Of a stretch of 64,000 bases of DNA, positions 18,713 through 28,032 are shown in pieces. Each line of letters begins with the position of its first letter. The stretch's first letter is position 1. The stretch comes from an uncultured Alphaproteobacteria bacterium. GTDB lineage: Bacteria > Pseudomonadota > Alphaproteobacteria > VGEJ01. The stretch is from positions 1-64,000 of the forward strand of contig CAJWJK010000004.1 in NCBI GenBank assembly GCA_913041535.1, given 5' to 3'. Position numbers and translations under genes: made by a program. Under the pieces are notes generated by a model. The model saw only the letters and a program-made list of their open reading frames with translations, searched no databases and was not told the DNA's origin.

Positions 18713-18778
18713 ATGACTTGGACCGCGGAGCAGGTTGCGGAGGCCCAGAAGCTTACGGCAGAATTCCGGTGGAAGTAA
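18713..18778 (+). pseudogene. Possible 3' remnant of a Sel1-repeat-type gene
   Basis: A 21-codon frame with AAGGAGAGG before its ATG reads MTWTAEQVAEAQKLTAEF and then a few residues. This resembles the last residues of Sel1-repeat proteins, which often end in a T-x-EQIAEAQ-type helix. Nothing upstream continues it. With the broken lipoprotein gene that follows it looks like leftover from a larger segment. Confidence is low because the piece is short. Confidence 0.3.
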
Positions 18779-18924
18779 CTCTTTCGGTTCGGTAAATTCT
18801 AATCGGCTTTGTGTAGGTGCTAATGAGCAATAGCTAAAACGAGGATTGCCCCGGCTCCTTTGCCTTTACCAAGGTGGAGTAAGATGCTGTGCTTCATCAG
18901 ACATATGCCCACGGAGGTACTGAT

Positions 18925-19346
18925 ATGACGACACCGCTGCGTTATTTCATGCTTGCGATCAGTCTGATCTGGCTGTTCGGGTGTGCCCGTACAGAAATCA
19001 TGCAAACATCAAGAAACGAAGTCATGATTTCCACAAGTTCTACGCCTGCCTGCGGATGTGGGTTCTGATGCTGAATCCGGGAGACGACGGGTACGACAAT
19101 GCTCTGGATGCCAAGCAGGTACTCGGACCTGAATGGACAAAGAAAGTGGATCAGGGAATACAGACCTGCGCCAATGACGCTGCGGTCTATGGCGATAACT
19201 TTCAGGAGGCTGGCCCGTCAATAAGCGATAGCGACATTGAGTCCGTGGGAGACCATTTGGCAGAACTCAAACAAACCAGAAATGACGACCTGATCACTGA
19301 CGAAGAGTACCGGAGTCTCAAGATGGAGCTGCTCTCCGATCTATAG
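18925..19346 (+). pseudogene. Broken lipoprotein gene: signal/N-terminus and C-terminus joined out of frame
   Basis: A good GGAGG seven bases before the ATG at 18925 starts a 47-residue frame with a lipoprotein signal (lipobox LFGC, Cys20) followed by ARTEIMQTSRNEVMISTSST and PACG, then TGA at 19066-19068. A second frame overlaps that stop (TGATG) and encodes LNPGDDGYDNALDAKQVLGP, then EWTKKVDQGIQTC and a SHOCT-like end, DDLITDEEYRSLKMELLSDL. As I recall the family, these are the two ends of one protein of roughly 160-200 residues, so the middle has been deleted with loss of frame near 19054. A coupled two-gene arrangement is the alternative. Codon use here (many CTG, GAC, GTC) differs from the neighbours. 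It ends 130 bases from tRNA-Arg. Confidence 0.6.
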
Positions 19347-19390
19347 ACGATCGTGGCTGAAAGGACCTGCTGATCAAAAAAACGAAAACA

Positions 19391-19412
19391 ACTGGCATGT
19401 TACTGGCATGTT
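19391..19412. repeat. Tandem 11-base direct repeat next to tRNA-Arg
   Basis: ACTGGCATGTT occurs twice in a row, about 65 bases beyond the 3' end of tRNA-Arg, on the side of the gene remnants. Directly repeated short sites beside a tRNA 3' end are typical of integrase arm sites, but no integrase is present and the repeat is not part of the tRNA, so this is only suggestive. Confidence 0.45.
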
Positions 19413-19478
19413 GCTTAAAAAGCCTTTTTGGACCTCTGCACCTCCCCTCCCCTATACTATTGATAATTAACCCTAAAT

Positions 19479-19555
19479 TGGCGCGCCCGGGAAGATTCGA
19501 ACTCCCGACCCCCAGATTCGTAGTCTGGTGCTCTATCCAGCTGAGCTACGGGCGC
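19479..19555 (-). tRNA. tRNA-Arg (anticodon ACG)
   Basis: 77 bases including an encoded CCA, read right to left. Acceptor stem GCGCCCG/CGGGCGC, D-arm GCTC/GAGC, anticodon stem CCAGA/TCTGG with loop CTACGAA (anticodon ACG, normally edited to ICG), variable loop of five, T-arm with TTCGAAT loop, discriminator G. All stems pair apart from a G-T in the T-stem. Its 3' end points to the remnant region at 18.7-19.4 kb. Confidence 0.96.
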
Positions 19556-19816
19556 ATAAAGATATAGCCATGAACGTAATCAAATACCTTCCTAGGTACA
19601 AGAACTCAGAGTTTTTGTTAAAATTATTGTGTTGCTGCCAATATTAATCATTAACTCCAAAGTTAAAGAGTCAAACCCGCTTGTCCCCATGTAAGCCATT
19701 CGCTAAGATTGGCTGGAGACCCGTGGAGCGCGCCTAAGTTGTCGGAGATTCTTTTAAGTTTGTATTACCCAAGGAACCCGGTGCGTTGGCGTAAAGAACG
19801 GAGCATAAGAGCGCCT

Positions 19817-21013
19817 ATGCAACCTTCGTGCCAGCAATGGAGCGAGAGAGTATTCGTGCAAGCCAGGCTTGTGCCGTTGGCTTTTGTTATAGCGCTCTCT
19901 GGATGCTCTTTTGCCCCAGATTCTTTATGGCCCTCTTTTGTCGGAGAGGAGCCACTGAATTCGTCAGAATCTATAGATGTTTCTCCAGCAGAAGTCGAAT
20001 ATTCGGATGAAGCTGTGGCGGTGGTCGAACCACCAACGCTGGGAACAACCAGCTTTGAACCGACACCGGTTACTCAAGCTGCATCAACAGGCACATTTGT
20101 GGGCGGTAAAGTGGAGCAGATGCGGTGGGAGCTTGGCGAACTGCAGACACAAATTGTGGCAAGAAATGGTGCACTGCAGCACATTCGCAACATAGCAGCA
20201 CAAAATTCTCAACGCTATCATGGAACGGTTGCTGCTATCACCACTCGGCTTCAGATGGGAACCACGCCAGGCAATCCAGTTTTGGTCCAGCAGTGGAATG
20301 CTGCCCAAGCAGAGCTTGACCGTATAAGTTTAGATATCACTGCCATGAATGCACTGGCCAATAAAGTTGCGAGCGATTCAGCAATGGCTGCCTTCCTGCT
20401 AGAAAGTGCACGCGCAACTTATGGCCTATCCGGTGCCATTGACGAAGACCATAGGCAGCTAGCAATTCTAGAGGATGAAACGAATCGTACGGTAGTCCAG
20501 ATCGATCGTTTATTAAATGAACTCAGCGAGGATGTTAATCGCCAAACATCCTATGTGGGCAACGAGCGAGCGACACTTACAACGCTTTCTCTCGCTATAC
20601 AGAATGGTGAGATCCTAGGTCCAAGCCTAGCGAATCGAGCTTTTGCTAGCGCAACTCCACTTTCTAGCCGCGCACCAGATGCAGGTTCAGGAGGTAGTTA
20701 TTCCGTTGCCAATCGCAGGCCTTTGGTAGTCATCCGATTTGATCAGCCTGATCCTCCTTATGAACAGGCTCTGTATAATGCAGTTTCGCGTGCTCTAGAA
20801 CGTCGCCCTGATTCAATGTTTGACCTAGTGGCTGTAGCGCCCGGCCAGGGAAGTGCGGCGGATTCAGCGCTAGGTGGATCAAAAGCCAAAAAATATGCTG
20901 GGACTGTCCTGCGGTCGCTGACTCAAATGGGCTTACCCGCTAGCCGCGTTACATTATCGGCAGCAAGTAGTAACGAAGCTGTTACTCCGGAAGTTCACTT
21001 ATACGTGAGGTAG
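19817..21013 (+). CDS. Outer-membrane-type lipoprotein with coiled-coil middle
   Basis: 398 residues from the ATG at 19817. The frame is open further up, but this start places a typical lipoprotein signal at the N-terminus: arginines at 11 and 17, hydrophobic VPLAFVIALSGC, lipidated C30. A low-complexity acidic/proline linker follows to about residue 95, then a long helical region rich in A, Q, L and E (about 100-270), probably coiled coil. The C-terminal 90 residues (from RRPLVVIRFDQPDPPYEQAL) have an alternating pattern ending in VHLYVR, reminiscent of an OmpA-like peptidoglycan-binding domain but without its clear motif. Function unknown. The start is not certain. Confidence 0.65.
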   Translation: MQPSCQQWSERVFVQARLVPLAFVIALSGCSFAPDSLWPSFVGEEPLNSSESIDVSPAEVEYSDEAVAVVEPPTLGTTSFEPTPVTQAASTGTFVGGKVEQMRWELGELQTQIVARNGALQHIRNIAAQNSQRYHGTVAAITTRLQMGTTPGNPVLVQQWNAAQAELDRISLDITAMNALANKVASDSAMAAFLLESARATYGLSGAIDEDHRQLAILEDETNRTVVQIDRLLNELSEDVNRQTSYVGNERATLTTLSLAIQNGEILGPSLANRAFASATPLSSRAPDAGSGGSYSVANRRPLVVIRFDQPDPPYEQALYNAVSRALERRPDSMFDLVAVAPGQGSAADSALGGSKAKKYAGTVLRSLTQMGLPASRVTLSAASSNEAVTPEVHLYVR

Positions 21014-21092
21014 ATTCTCTCGTAGCAATGCAAGCTCTCAGAGATAGCCAGTGCGTTGCAGAATTTTAGTCTTTCTTCTAGGCCTCTCAGAG

Positions 21093-22103
21093 CTACGCTA
21101 GCGCATCACCACAGAAATCTCGATAACTGACCATATTTCCAAGGGTATTAGCCTCAACTACAGCGCGGCCAACAGAGCGGGCGACACAATCCGCTGCAAT
21201 CATCCCTATGTGGCCAAGGTCTGATGGAGTTACGGCTATTGTTCTGTCATTGCCTGTTCCAATCGCAAAAAGGGTATCGCCATCAAATGGCGTATGAGAT
21301 GGTCGAATAGCTCGTGCCAACCCATCGTGAGCCATCATTGCAACTCTCTTAGCTTGGGCTTTATCAAGTTGAACGTTAGTGGCAACGACGCCAATAGTTG
21401 TTTGAGCGCCAACTGGCGAATGAAAAGCGTAATCAGAATCAAATGCACCCATCGACTTTGGTAAAGATTGCCCGCCTAATTCATTTTCACATTCGAAAGG
21501 CCACGACCATAGCGTAGACGTTCCGGGTATAACGGCGCTACCGAACGCATTAACTGCAACTATTGCGCCCACTGTGACGTTACCATAGTTAGCCGACGCA
21601 CTACCTAACCCGCCTTTCAAACCACCCACAATTGCACCGTAACCAGCACCAGAATTCCCTAAAGAAAAATCAACTCCGGCAGCTTCGACAGCGTGACGCC
21701 CAAGTTCCTTATAGGGTGATGCGTTACCCCATCTCTTTTCGCCCCCGTTTAGTAAATCAAACAAGATCGCACAGGGCACAATGGGAACACGGGTACCTCC
21801 CGTGGGGAACCCACGTCCATGATCTGCTAACCAATCTGTCGTTCCCGATGATGCATCAAGCCCGTATGCGGAACCTCCACTCAGGACGACGGCATCAATA
21901 CGATCGACAAGACACGTGGGATCTAAAAGCTCTGTTTCCCGGGTACCGGGGGCGGCGCCACGAACATCTACAGCAGCTACAGCTGGTTCATCACAAAGGA
22001 CAACTGTCACCCCAGTTCGGACTCCCTCATCATCAGCGTTACCGACTAAGATACCCCCAACGTCAGTAATAAGATTTCTTGTTCCCGACGTAACTCGTGT
22101 CAT
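21093..22103 (-). CDS. P1 family (S58/NylC-type) self-cleaving peptidase
   Basis: 336 residues. This N-terminal-nucleophile family includes L-aminopeptidase/D-esterase DmpA and nylon oligomer hydrolase NylC; the precursor cuts itself to expose Thr or Ser. Conserved parts: LSGGSAYGLDA (74-84), GTRVPIVPCAILFDLLNGG, GNSGAGYGAIVGGLKGGLGS (149-168), TVGAIVAVNAFGS, and the cleavage site region QTTIGVVATN, placing the nucleophile at T235. NylC cleaves after Asn at the equivalent spot; here it is Q234, which may affect maturation. Cytoplasmic, no signal. Its natural substrate is unknown. It converges with the lipoprotein gene. Confidence 0.85.
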   Translation of the reverse strand: MTRVTSGTRNLITDVGGILVGNADDEGVRTGVTVVLCDEPAVAAVDVRGAAPGTRETELLDPTCLVDRIDAVVLSGGSAYGLDASSGTTDWLADHGRGFPTGGTRVPIVPCAILFDLLNGGEKRWGNASPYKELGRHAVEAAGVDFSLGNSGAGYGAIVGGLKGGLGSASANYGNVTVGAIVAVNAFGSAVIPGTSTLWSWPFECENELGGQSLPKSMGAFDSDYAFHSPVGAQTTIGVVATNVQLDKAQAKRVAMMAHDGLARAIRPSHTPFDGDTLFAIGTGNDRTIAVTPSDLGHIGMIAADCVARSVGRAVVEANTLGNMVSYRDFCGDALA

Positions 22104-22396
22104 TGTCTCTCCCCTTCATAACACAAGGCTAAACTGACAGTGCATTGCTTAATACACTATCTCTATAAACCAAATCCAAGTATATTAGAAATCTCCGCTC
22201 CAGACCCTGATATCGGAATTACCAAGTTGAATGCGGACGATCAAGCGATTGAAGTTTTAAGCAACTAAGTTCCTTGAAACAAATACTATTCAAATAATAT
22301 AGGAACACCATTTAACTATTGGGGACCCAACACCCTGTTATAGAATAGGCGCGTGTTAACCCAACGATTGTCCATTGAACCATGTAGCGGAATCAC

Positions 22397-24193
22397 ATGT
22401 TGATCACCCAAGAACTTACGTTAAGACGCATACATCGTTGGCTATGCGCAGCATTAATTTTTTTAACTTTTTCTACATGGGCAACCTATTGTTTAGGAAA
22501 CGAGGAATTTTCTCGCTCCGAGCCAGAGTCGCCTCACAGTCCAGACCAACAAAACAAGGGGAACTCATCACATTCAGAGAATTATATGGTTACCGCTGCC
22601 AATCCTTATGCCGCTATGGCGGGACGTGAAGTTCTTAGACGGGGCGGTAACGCTGTCGATGCAGCCATAACCACACAGCTTGTTCTTAACCTAGTTGAAC
22701 CACAATCCTCTGGAATTGGTGGCGGTGGGTTCCTTCTCTTCTATGACCGTCAAAATAACGAGTTATACGCCTATGACGGACGAGAAACTGCCCCTGCAGC
22801 TGCCGACCAAAATATGTTTCTCGATGAACAAGGTTTCCCTGTACCATTTTTTCAAGCCGCAGTGGGTGGTCTTGCTGTTGGGGTTCCAGGTCTCCTTAGA
22901 ATGCTAGAACTCGTGTATGAGGATCACGGACACCTCCCATGGAAAGATTTATTCCAACCAGCAATTAAAATGGCTGATGAGGGATTTTTGGTTTCACCTC
23001 GCCTCAACCATCTCATTACTCGCGATCAGCACCTTAAAACATTTCCCGCAACGCAAAGATACTTCCATGGTACCAGCAATCAACCCCATCCGATAGGATT
23101 CCGACTTCGTAACCCTGAGTTATCTTCAACGTTACGAAGCATCGCTAACAATGGAGTCTCGGAATTTTACCACGGACCAATTGCTAAAAAGATTGTAAAT
23201 ACCGTGCGAGAATCTTTCCCTAATCCTGGACGGTTATCGCTATCAGACCTCGCCATGTATCAAGCAATCAGAAGAATCCCATTATGCGCTCCATATCGGA
23301 CCTGGAGGGTTTGTGGCATGCCGCCACCAACCTCTGGCGGCGTCACTACCCTTCAAATCCTTGGGCTCTTAGAACCTTTCGACATTACTAAGCTACCCCC
23401 CAACTCACTAGAGGCCGTGCACTTGTTTGCAGAAGCAAGCAAGCTCGCGTTTGCTGACCGTGCACATTATCTTGCTGATCCTGATTTTGTAGATATACCA
23501 GTTACCGAGCTAATCGATCAAAGGTATCTTCGAAATCGGGCAGCAACCATAAACCATAAACAAAGCATGGGACCTGCCAAACCCGGCTTTGTAGGCTCGC
23601 AAAACAAAGGTGCGGCCAGCTCTACCCTAAAACGTGAGGGTGAATCTACATCACACATCACCATAGTTGACCAAAAAGGCAATGTATTAACTATGACTAC
23701 CAGTATCGAAAATGCATTCGGTTCACGACTAATGGTTTCGGGTTTTCTTCTAAACAACCAACTAACCGATTTTGCATTTCTGCCAAACATTGACGGACGT
23801 ACCGTGGCAAATCGTGTTGAGCCGCGGAAGCGTCCACGCAGTTCCATGGCCCCAACAATGGTATTTGATAAGTTTAATCGTCCGATAATAGCGCTGGGAT
23901 CCCCCGGCGGAAGCACCATCATAGCATATGTAGCTAAAACAATCGTTGCTGTCTTAGACTGGAAGCTCGGCATTCAAGAGGCGATCAACCTCCCTCACTA
24001 TGCCAACCTAAACGGGCCCTTGATACTAGAGCAAGGCACCGCCATTACAGCACTTGAACCCGGCCTCAATAAACTTGGCCATACGGTGATTCTCCGACCA
24101 CTCAATAGTGGCATTCATGCCATTCTCATAGACGATAACGGACTAATAGGCGGAGCAGACCCCCGAAGAGAGGGTATTGCCCTAGGAGATTAA
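22397..24193 (+). CDS. ggt: Gamma-glutamyltransferase
   Basis: 598 residues with an N-terminal signal (about 12-34, RRIHRWLCAALIFLTFSTWA), so it is periplasmic. It hydrolyses glutathione or transfers its glutamyl group. The protein is made as one chain that splits itself. The new N-terminal nucleophile is T418 in GESTSHITIVD, giving a large subunit of about 380 residues and a small one of about 180. Other motifs: MVTAANPYAAMAGREVLRRG, EPQSSGIGGGGF (101-112), DGRETAPAAA, PPTSGGVT (310-317), SSMAPTMVF and SPGGSTII. Length is normal. The 290-base upstream gap holds no promoter I would name. Confidence 0.93.
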   Translation: MLITQELTLRRIHRWLCAALIFLTFSTWATYCLGNEEFSRSEPESPHSPDQQNKGNSSHSENYMVTAANPYAAMAGREVLRRGGNAVDAAITTQLVLNLVEPQSSGIGGGGFLLFYDRQNNELYAYDGRETAPAAADQNMFLDEQGFPVPFFQAAVGGLAVGVPGLLRMLELVYEDHGHLPWKDLFQPAIKMADEGFLVSPRLNHLITRDQHLKTFPATQRYFHGTSNQPHPIGFRLRNPELSSTLRSIANNGVSEFYHGPIAKKIVNTVRESFPNPGRLSLSDLAMYQAIRRIPLCAPYRTWRVCGMPPPTSGGVTTLQILGLLEPFDITKLPPNSLEAVHLFAEASKLAFADRAHYLADPDFVDIPVTELIDQRYLRNRAATINHKQSMGPAKPGFVGSQNKGAASSTLKREGESTSHITIVDQKGNVLTMTTSIENAFGSRLMVSGFLLNNQLTDFAFLPNIDGRTVANRVEPRKRPRSSMAPTMVFDKFNRPIIALGSPGGSTIIAYVAKTIVAVLDWKLGIQEAINLPHYANLNGPLILEQGTAITALEPGLNKLGHTVILRPLNSGIHAILIDDNGLIGGADPRREGIALGD

Positions 24194-24287
24194 TTTGCGA
24201 GCACTTGATACCCTTATCCCAAAAAGAGAAACTCGCCTCTCCAAGAAACTGCGTCTTATTTTCTGCTAAAGCGGAAGCGACTAGCGG

Positions 24288-24881
24288 TTAATGCCCAAAA
24301 ACCTCAGGAGGCACTACATGCATGCTATTTATTGATGGGGTTGTCCAATGAAGTTGCAGTGCAGCACTATGCCTGCGTTCAAAGTAAAGTATGTAAACGC
24401 TATACCACCCTGGTGTGTTCACAGTAACAGTTCCCTCCTTACTGAAGCGTGTCGAATGTGTACGATCATCCTTCAGAACTTTCTTGCCTCCAATGTCTAC
24501 TTGTATTCCATCATTAGAGAGCACTTTGAACCGATATTGCCCAACTTCAGATAGCAGGATAGCTCCTTCTATACGTGCACCAACCAAGTCCTCTTGAGTC
24601 GCAGTCAATACCGGCCCCGTAGTTTCAGGGTAATCAAGACTAAGAAGAGGGGGGCCCTCCTTACCGTCCTTCCACTTCATCCAGTCTCGCAGTTCACGTA
24701 ATCGCGATAGATCTCTGGAGTAATACCAAACCTTAAGTCCCGGACTTAAAGATTCACCAGCACTATACGCAGGCTCAACAGCAGTTACATCAGCCGCGTT
24801 ACTGCTGCTATATGGCACCAAAAGAACTCCCATAATGCAGGGAACCAACAGTCCAATGACCTTCTGAAATAGCGACAACAT
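24288..24881 (-). CDS. Secreted PA14-like domain protein
   Basis: 197 residues from the ATG at 24881 with GGGAG upstream; a GTG at 24896 is the longer option. A Sec signal peptide covers about 1-29 (cut near SSNA/AD). The rest is essentially one PA14/GLEYA-type beta domain: GLKVWYYSRDLSRL, IEGAILLSEVGQYRFKVLSN, DGIQVDIGGKKVLKD, TPGWYSVYILYFERR, and a final strand ALQLHWTTP. PA14 domains usually bind carbohydrate or serve as accessory domains of larger enzymes, so a free-standing secreted copy is a little unusual. Convergent with ggt. Confidence 0.7.
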   Translation of the reverse strand: MLSLFQKVIGLLVPCIMGVLLVPYSSSNAADVTAVEPAYSAGESLSPGLKVWYYSRDLSRLRELRDWMKWKDGKEGPPLLSLDYPETTGPVLTATQEDLVGARIEGAILLSEVGQYRFKVLSNDGIQVDIGGKKVLKDDRTHSTRFSKEGTVTVNTPGWYSVYILYFERRHSAALQLHWTTPSINSMHVVPPEVFGH

Positions 24882-25333
24882 CCCTCTCCCTATCACTCCC
24901 GCGGTGACTAACCAAAAAGACCAGAGGTGATCGTCTCATTCAGCCTCCAAAACTTCAACCGAAATACAACTTTTTCAAAGCATTATCAGTTTAGAAGTGT
25001 AATAAACTTGTTTGACATGGCCTTTAAATTTACGACAAACGGTGAACATCTTTCACGAGTTTTACCATTGGTAGGATCATGACTTGATTGAATGAAGAGG
25101 ACCCGCTTAAGAATTTCATACGGTTATTTGTTTATGGTCGATCCGACCCGACTGCATATAAATCAGTGAACTCGATTTAATAACTTCAGTACGTATAATA
25201 TCAGCACAATGCGTGTTTAAGCTCGTCGTTATCCTAGGGTTTTTCTACCTGCAGCACCCCACACTTTGGCCCTATACCTCTTAATTTTTAAACACCCATA
25301 CGTCAGCAGACCAAAGATTTTCAAAAGCTTGGT
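24882..25333. other. Long intergenic region upstream of rpmH
   Basis: About 450 AT-rich bases between the divergent PA14 and rpmH genes. A TTGACA near 25012 has no good -10 partner. I see no RNA gene, no run of DnaA boxes and no repeat. The rpmH promoter follows immediately. Confidence 0.35.
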
Positions 25334-25362
25334 TTGACACCATGAAATCAAGGCCGTATACA
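25334..25362 (+). promoter_or_regulatory. Strong sigma-70 type promoter of the rpmH-rnpA-yidD-yidC operon
   Basis: TTGACA (25334-25339), 17 bases, TATACA (25357-25362). A perfect -35 and a near-perfect -10 with ideal spacing lie 50 bases before the rpmH start, as expected for a highly expressed ribosomal gene. Confidence 0.8.
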
Positions 25363-25412
25363 GCGCGCGCTGCGGCCAATCCCGGGAGCGGCAAGCGAAG
25401 CGGAGATTTTCG

Positions 25413-25547
25413 GTGAAACGAACCTTTCAACCCAGTGTGTTGGTGCGTAAGCGCCGCCATGGTTTTCGTTCTCGCATGGCGACTACGGGCGGTCGAAGAA
25501 TTCTAGCGCGCCGGCGTGCCAAGGGGCGCAAGCGACTATCCGCATAG
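25413..25547 (+). CDS. rpmH: Large ribosomal subunit protein bL34
   Basis: 44 residues from a GTG with CGGAGA seven bases upstream. Sequence [20 protein letters not shown] followed by [20 protein letters not shown] is unmistakable bL34. It is highly basic and binds 23S rRNA. First gene of the rpmH-rnpA-yidD-yidC operon. It ends five bases before rnpA. Confidence 0.98.
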   Translation: MKRTFQPSVLVRKRRHGFRSRMATTGGRRILARRRAKGRKRLSA

Positions 25548-25552
25548 ATTTG

Positions 25553-25951
25553 ATGTCTGCACGACTGGGACGCCTGAGATATAGATCGGAATTTTTGCGT
25601 GTGGCCGCGGCTCGTCGTAGATACGCTACATCTGGAATGATTGTTCAAGTGCTCTCACACACATCCCCTTCAGATAAATGCAAAGTGCGTGTAGGGTACA
25701 CTGTCTCTAGGAGAGTTGGTAATGCGGTAGTTCGCAACTATGTGCGCCGCCGATTGCGCGCAATAGCAAATAGCGTCCTACCGAATTATGCAATGCCTGG
25801 CCATGATTTTGTAATATTAGGTCAACCAGATGCAGCTATAAGACCATATGCATCACTAGTAGAGGATTTAGATACTGCTTTACGAAAACTGAATGTATGG
25901 CGTGCGTGCTGTAGCGATATTGAAACAAGCGTGCCGAAGTCCGTAACATGA
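25553..25951 (+). CDS. rnpA: Ribonuclease P protein component
   Basis: 132 residues from the ATG at 25553 (a TTG sits one codon earlier). It is the protein subunit that, with the catalytic RNA, removes 5' leaders of tRNA precursors. [18 protein letters not shown] near the start, [20 protein letters not shown] and RLR give the RNR signature region. Basic throughout. Starts five bases after rpmH and overlaps yidD by four bases (ATGA). Confidence 0.95.
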   Translation: MSARLGRLRYRSEFLRVAAARRRYATSGMIVQVLSHTSPSDKCKVRVGYTVSRRVGNAVVRNYVRRRLRAIANSVLPNYAMPGHDFVILGQPDAAIRPYASLVEDLDTALRKLNVWRACCSDIETSVPKSVT

Positions 25952-26202
25952 ATGCTATAACAACAATACTTAGGCTATTGATTCAGACCTACCGTGTGAC
26001 TATTTCTCCATTTATAGGCCCCAGGTGCCGTTACCTTCCTACTTGCTCTGAATATACCGCTGAAGCTCTTCGAATTCATGGCGCTGCTTATGGTTGCTGG
26101 TTAGGGTTATGTCGTATCGCACGCTGCCACCCGTGGGGACGGCACGGCTATGATCCAGTACCCCTAAAGCCAAACACTAGTGATATCAAGGCCCAAAGAT
26201 GA
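25948..26202 (+). CDS. yidD: Membrane protein insertion efficiency factor YidD
   Basis: 84 residues. It assists YidC-dependent insertion at the inner membrane. The conserved core is [20 protein letters not shown] followed by [12 protein letters not shown] and the end [18 protein letters not shown]. An amphipathic N-terminal helix is present. It overlaps rnpA (ATGA) and yidC (ATGA), so all three are translationally coupled. Confidence 0.95.
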   Translation: MNAITTILRLLIQTYRVTISPFIGPRCRYLPTCSEYTAEALRIHGAAYGCWLGLCRIARCHPWGRHGYDPVPLKPNTSDIKAQR

Positions 26203-28013
26203 ATGATCAAAGAAACTTGATTCTGGCAATTGTTATATCGGTTGTAATTGTAGTTGGCTTTGAGTTCATTTTTGGATATTCGACTCCTCCACCGTCATCG
26301 TCATCGGATAGTGGAACGCACATAGAAGCGCCAGACAAATCGCCACCTGTTCCGGGCTCAGCCAACCGTGACAGCGATAGGACCGAATCGGCAAAAACGG
26401 AGCCATCACCAGGACAAATGGTCGTTAGAGACCGCGACCAAATTATAGCTGAAACTGAAAGAGTGTCCTTCAATACATCCCACTTGAGAGGCTCTATCTC
26501 TCTAGTAGGTGGCCTGATAGATGACTTAACATTAACCAACTATCGAGAGACGATAGAACCTGATAGCCCAGAGATCGTCTTACTGTCTCCAAAGGGCACC
26601 CAAATCTCGGGCGCCCAAAATTCTAGCTCTATGTTTCTCCCGCAAAATGAAGTCGCAAATCGAGGGCCATATTATGCATGGTTCGGCTGGAGCGCATTGG
26701 ACGGTACGGTGACGCCGGATGAACAGACTCTTTGGACGGCTAACAGATCTACTTTGACGCCCAGTAACCCTGTAACCCTAACATGGGAGAACGGCCATGG
26801 AGTGACATTTATTCAGAAAATTGAAATCGACAACAAGTACATGTTCACAATCCAACGCCGGATTGAAAACCAAGGCTCCACTGCGGTTAGCGTACGACCT
26901 TTTGGCATCATTACGCGAACCGGCACACCGTGGGTGTCGGGTTTCTATATTCTTCATGAAGGACCCTTAGGCGTATTCAATGGCACTCTTGACGAACACG
27001 ATTATACTGATCTCCACGACGAACCTGGTGGGCGCATCACCACCAATACAACTGGTGGTTGGCTCGGCATTACAGACAAGTATTGGCTTGTAACTCTTAT
27101 TCCTGACCAAGATAAAAAGTTTGAAGGCGCGTTCACTCATTGGCAAAGCGGTGTCCTCGACAAGTATCAGGTCGACTATGTCAGAGAAACTTATGACATT
27201 CCTCCAGGATCAAACGCCGAATTTACTGACCATTTATTTTCAGGAGCAAAAGTCGCTGCTACCCTTGATTCATACGAACAACAATTAAACATTGTCCGCT
27301 TTGATCTCGCTGCAGCGTTTAGATGGCTCTACTTTCTCGCTATGCCGCTTTTCCACGTCTTAATGATGTTCAATGAGCTTATCGGTAACTTTGGTGTTGC
27401 CATCTTACTTCTTACCGTCTGTGTCAAACTCGTGTTCTTTCCTCTTGCCAATAAGGCATACCGCTCCATGGCAGCAATGAAGAAATTGCAGCCCGAAGTA
27501 ACAAAGATGAAAGAGCAATACGCTGGTGATAGAGCCGGTATGCAAAAGGCAATGATGGATCTATATAAAGCAGAAAAAGTTAACCCAATGATGGGTTGCC
27601 TGCCTATGCTAATCCAAATTCCTGTCTTCTTCGCTCTGTACGAAGTACTGTTTGTGACCATCGAAATGCGTCAAGCTCCTTTCTTTGGCTGGGTTCAAGA
27701 CCTATCCTCACGTGACTCCAGTAATCTCCTCAATCCCTTTGGTATTATTCCTTTTGAATATCCGGATATACTACACATTGGCATTTGGCCAATTCTCATG
27801 GGTGTTAGCATGTGGCTGCAGATGCGGCTAAACCCGCAGCCACAGGATCCTATACAAGCAAAAATCTTCCTATTCATGCCATTCTTCTTCACTTTTCTTC
27901 TCGCATCGTTCCCAGCCGGACTCGTAATCTACTGGACTTGGAATAATTTACTGTCAATCCTCCAACAGTGGGTAATAATGAAACGGATGGGGGTGGCGCG
28001 ACCGGCATCATAA
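26199..28013 (+). CDS. yidC: Membrane protein insertase YidC
   Basis: 604 residues, the long Gram-negative form. It inserts and folds inner-membrane proteins with or without SecYEG. One N-terminal helix (about 6-24), a proline/serine-rich linker, a large periplasmic beta domain (about 75-355), then the conserved five-helix insertase core from about 360, including [40 protein letters not shown] and [18 protein letters not shown]. The hydrophilic groove arginine is expected in the first core helix region (the [14 protein letters not shown] segment). Coupled to yidD, followed 19 bases later by engB. Confidence 0.96.
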   Translation: MNDQRNLILAIVISVVIVVGFEFIFGYSTPPPSSSSDSGTHIEAPDKSPPVPGSANRDSDRTESAKTEPSPGQMVVRDRDQIIAETERVSFNTSHLRGSISLVGGLIDDLTLTNYRETIEPDSPEIVLLSPKGTQISGAQNSSSMFLPQNEVANRGPYYAWFGWSALDGTVTPDEQTLWTANRSTLTPSNPVTLTWENGHGVTFIQKIEIDNKYMFTIQRRIENQGSTAVSVRPFGIITRTGTPWVSGFYILHEGPLGVFNGTLDEHDYTDLHDEPGGRITTNTTGGWLGITDKYWLVTLIPDQDKKFEGAFTHWQSGVLDKYQVDYVRETYDIPPGSNAEFTDHLFSGAKVAATLDSYEQQLNIVRFDLAAAFRWLYFLAMPLFHVLMMFNELIGNFGVAILLLTVCVKLVFFPLANKAYRSMAAMKKLQPEVTKMKEQYAGDRAGMQKAMMDLYKAEKVNPMMGCLPMLIQIPVFFALYEVLFVTIEMRQAPFFGWVQDLSSRDSSNLLNPFGIIPFEYPDILHIGIWPILMGVSMWLQMRLNPQPQDPIQAKIFLFMPFFFTFLLASFPAGLVIYWTWNNLLSILQQWVIMKRMGVARPAS

Positions 28014-28032
28014 TGGGCAAAGGGGTACATCT

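Noticed and set aside
18981-19067. GTG-initiated upstream extension of the SHOCT-tailed frame
   Set aside because: Its extra residues are the out-of-frame reading of the lipoprotein signal, which has the better ribosome site and a proper lipobox.
24882-25412. Chromosome origin next to rpmH
   Set aside because: rpmH lies beside dnaA/oriC in some bacteria, but no dnaA gene and no cluster of DnaA boxes is visible here.
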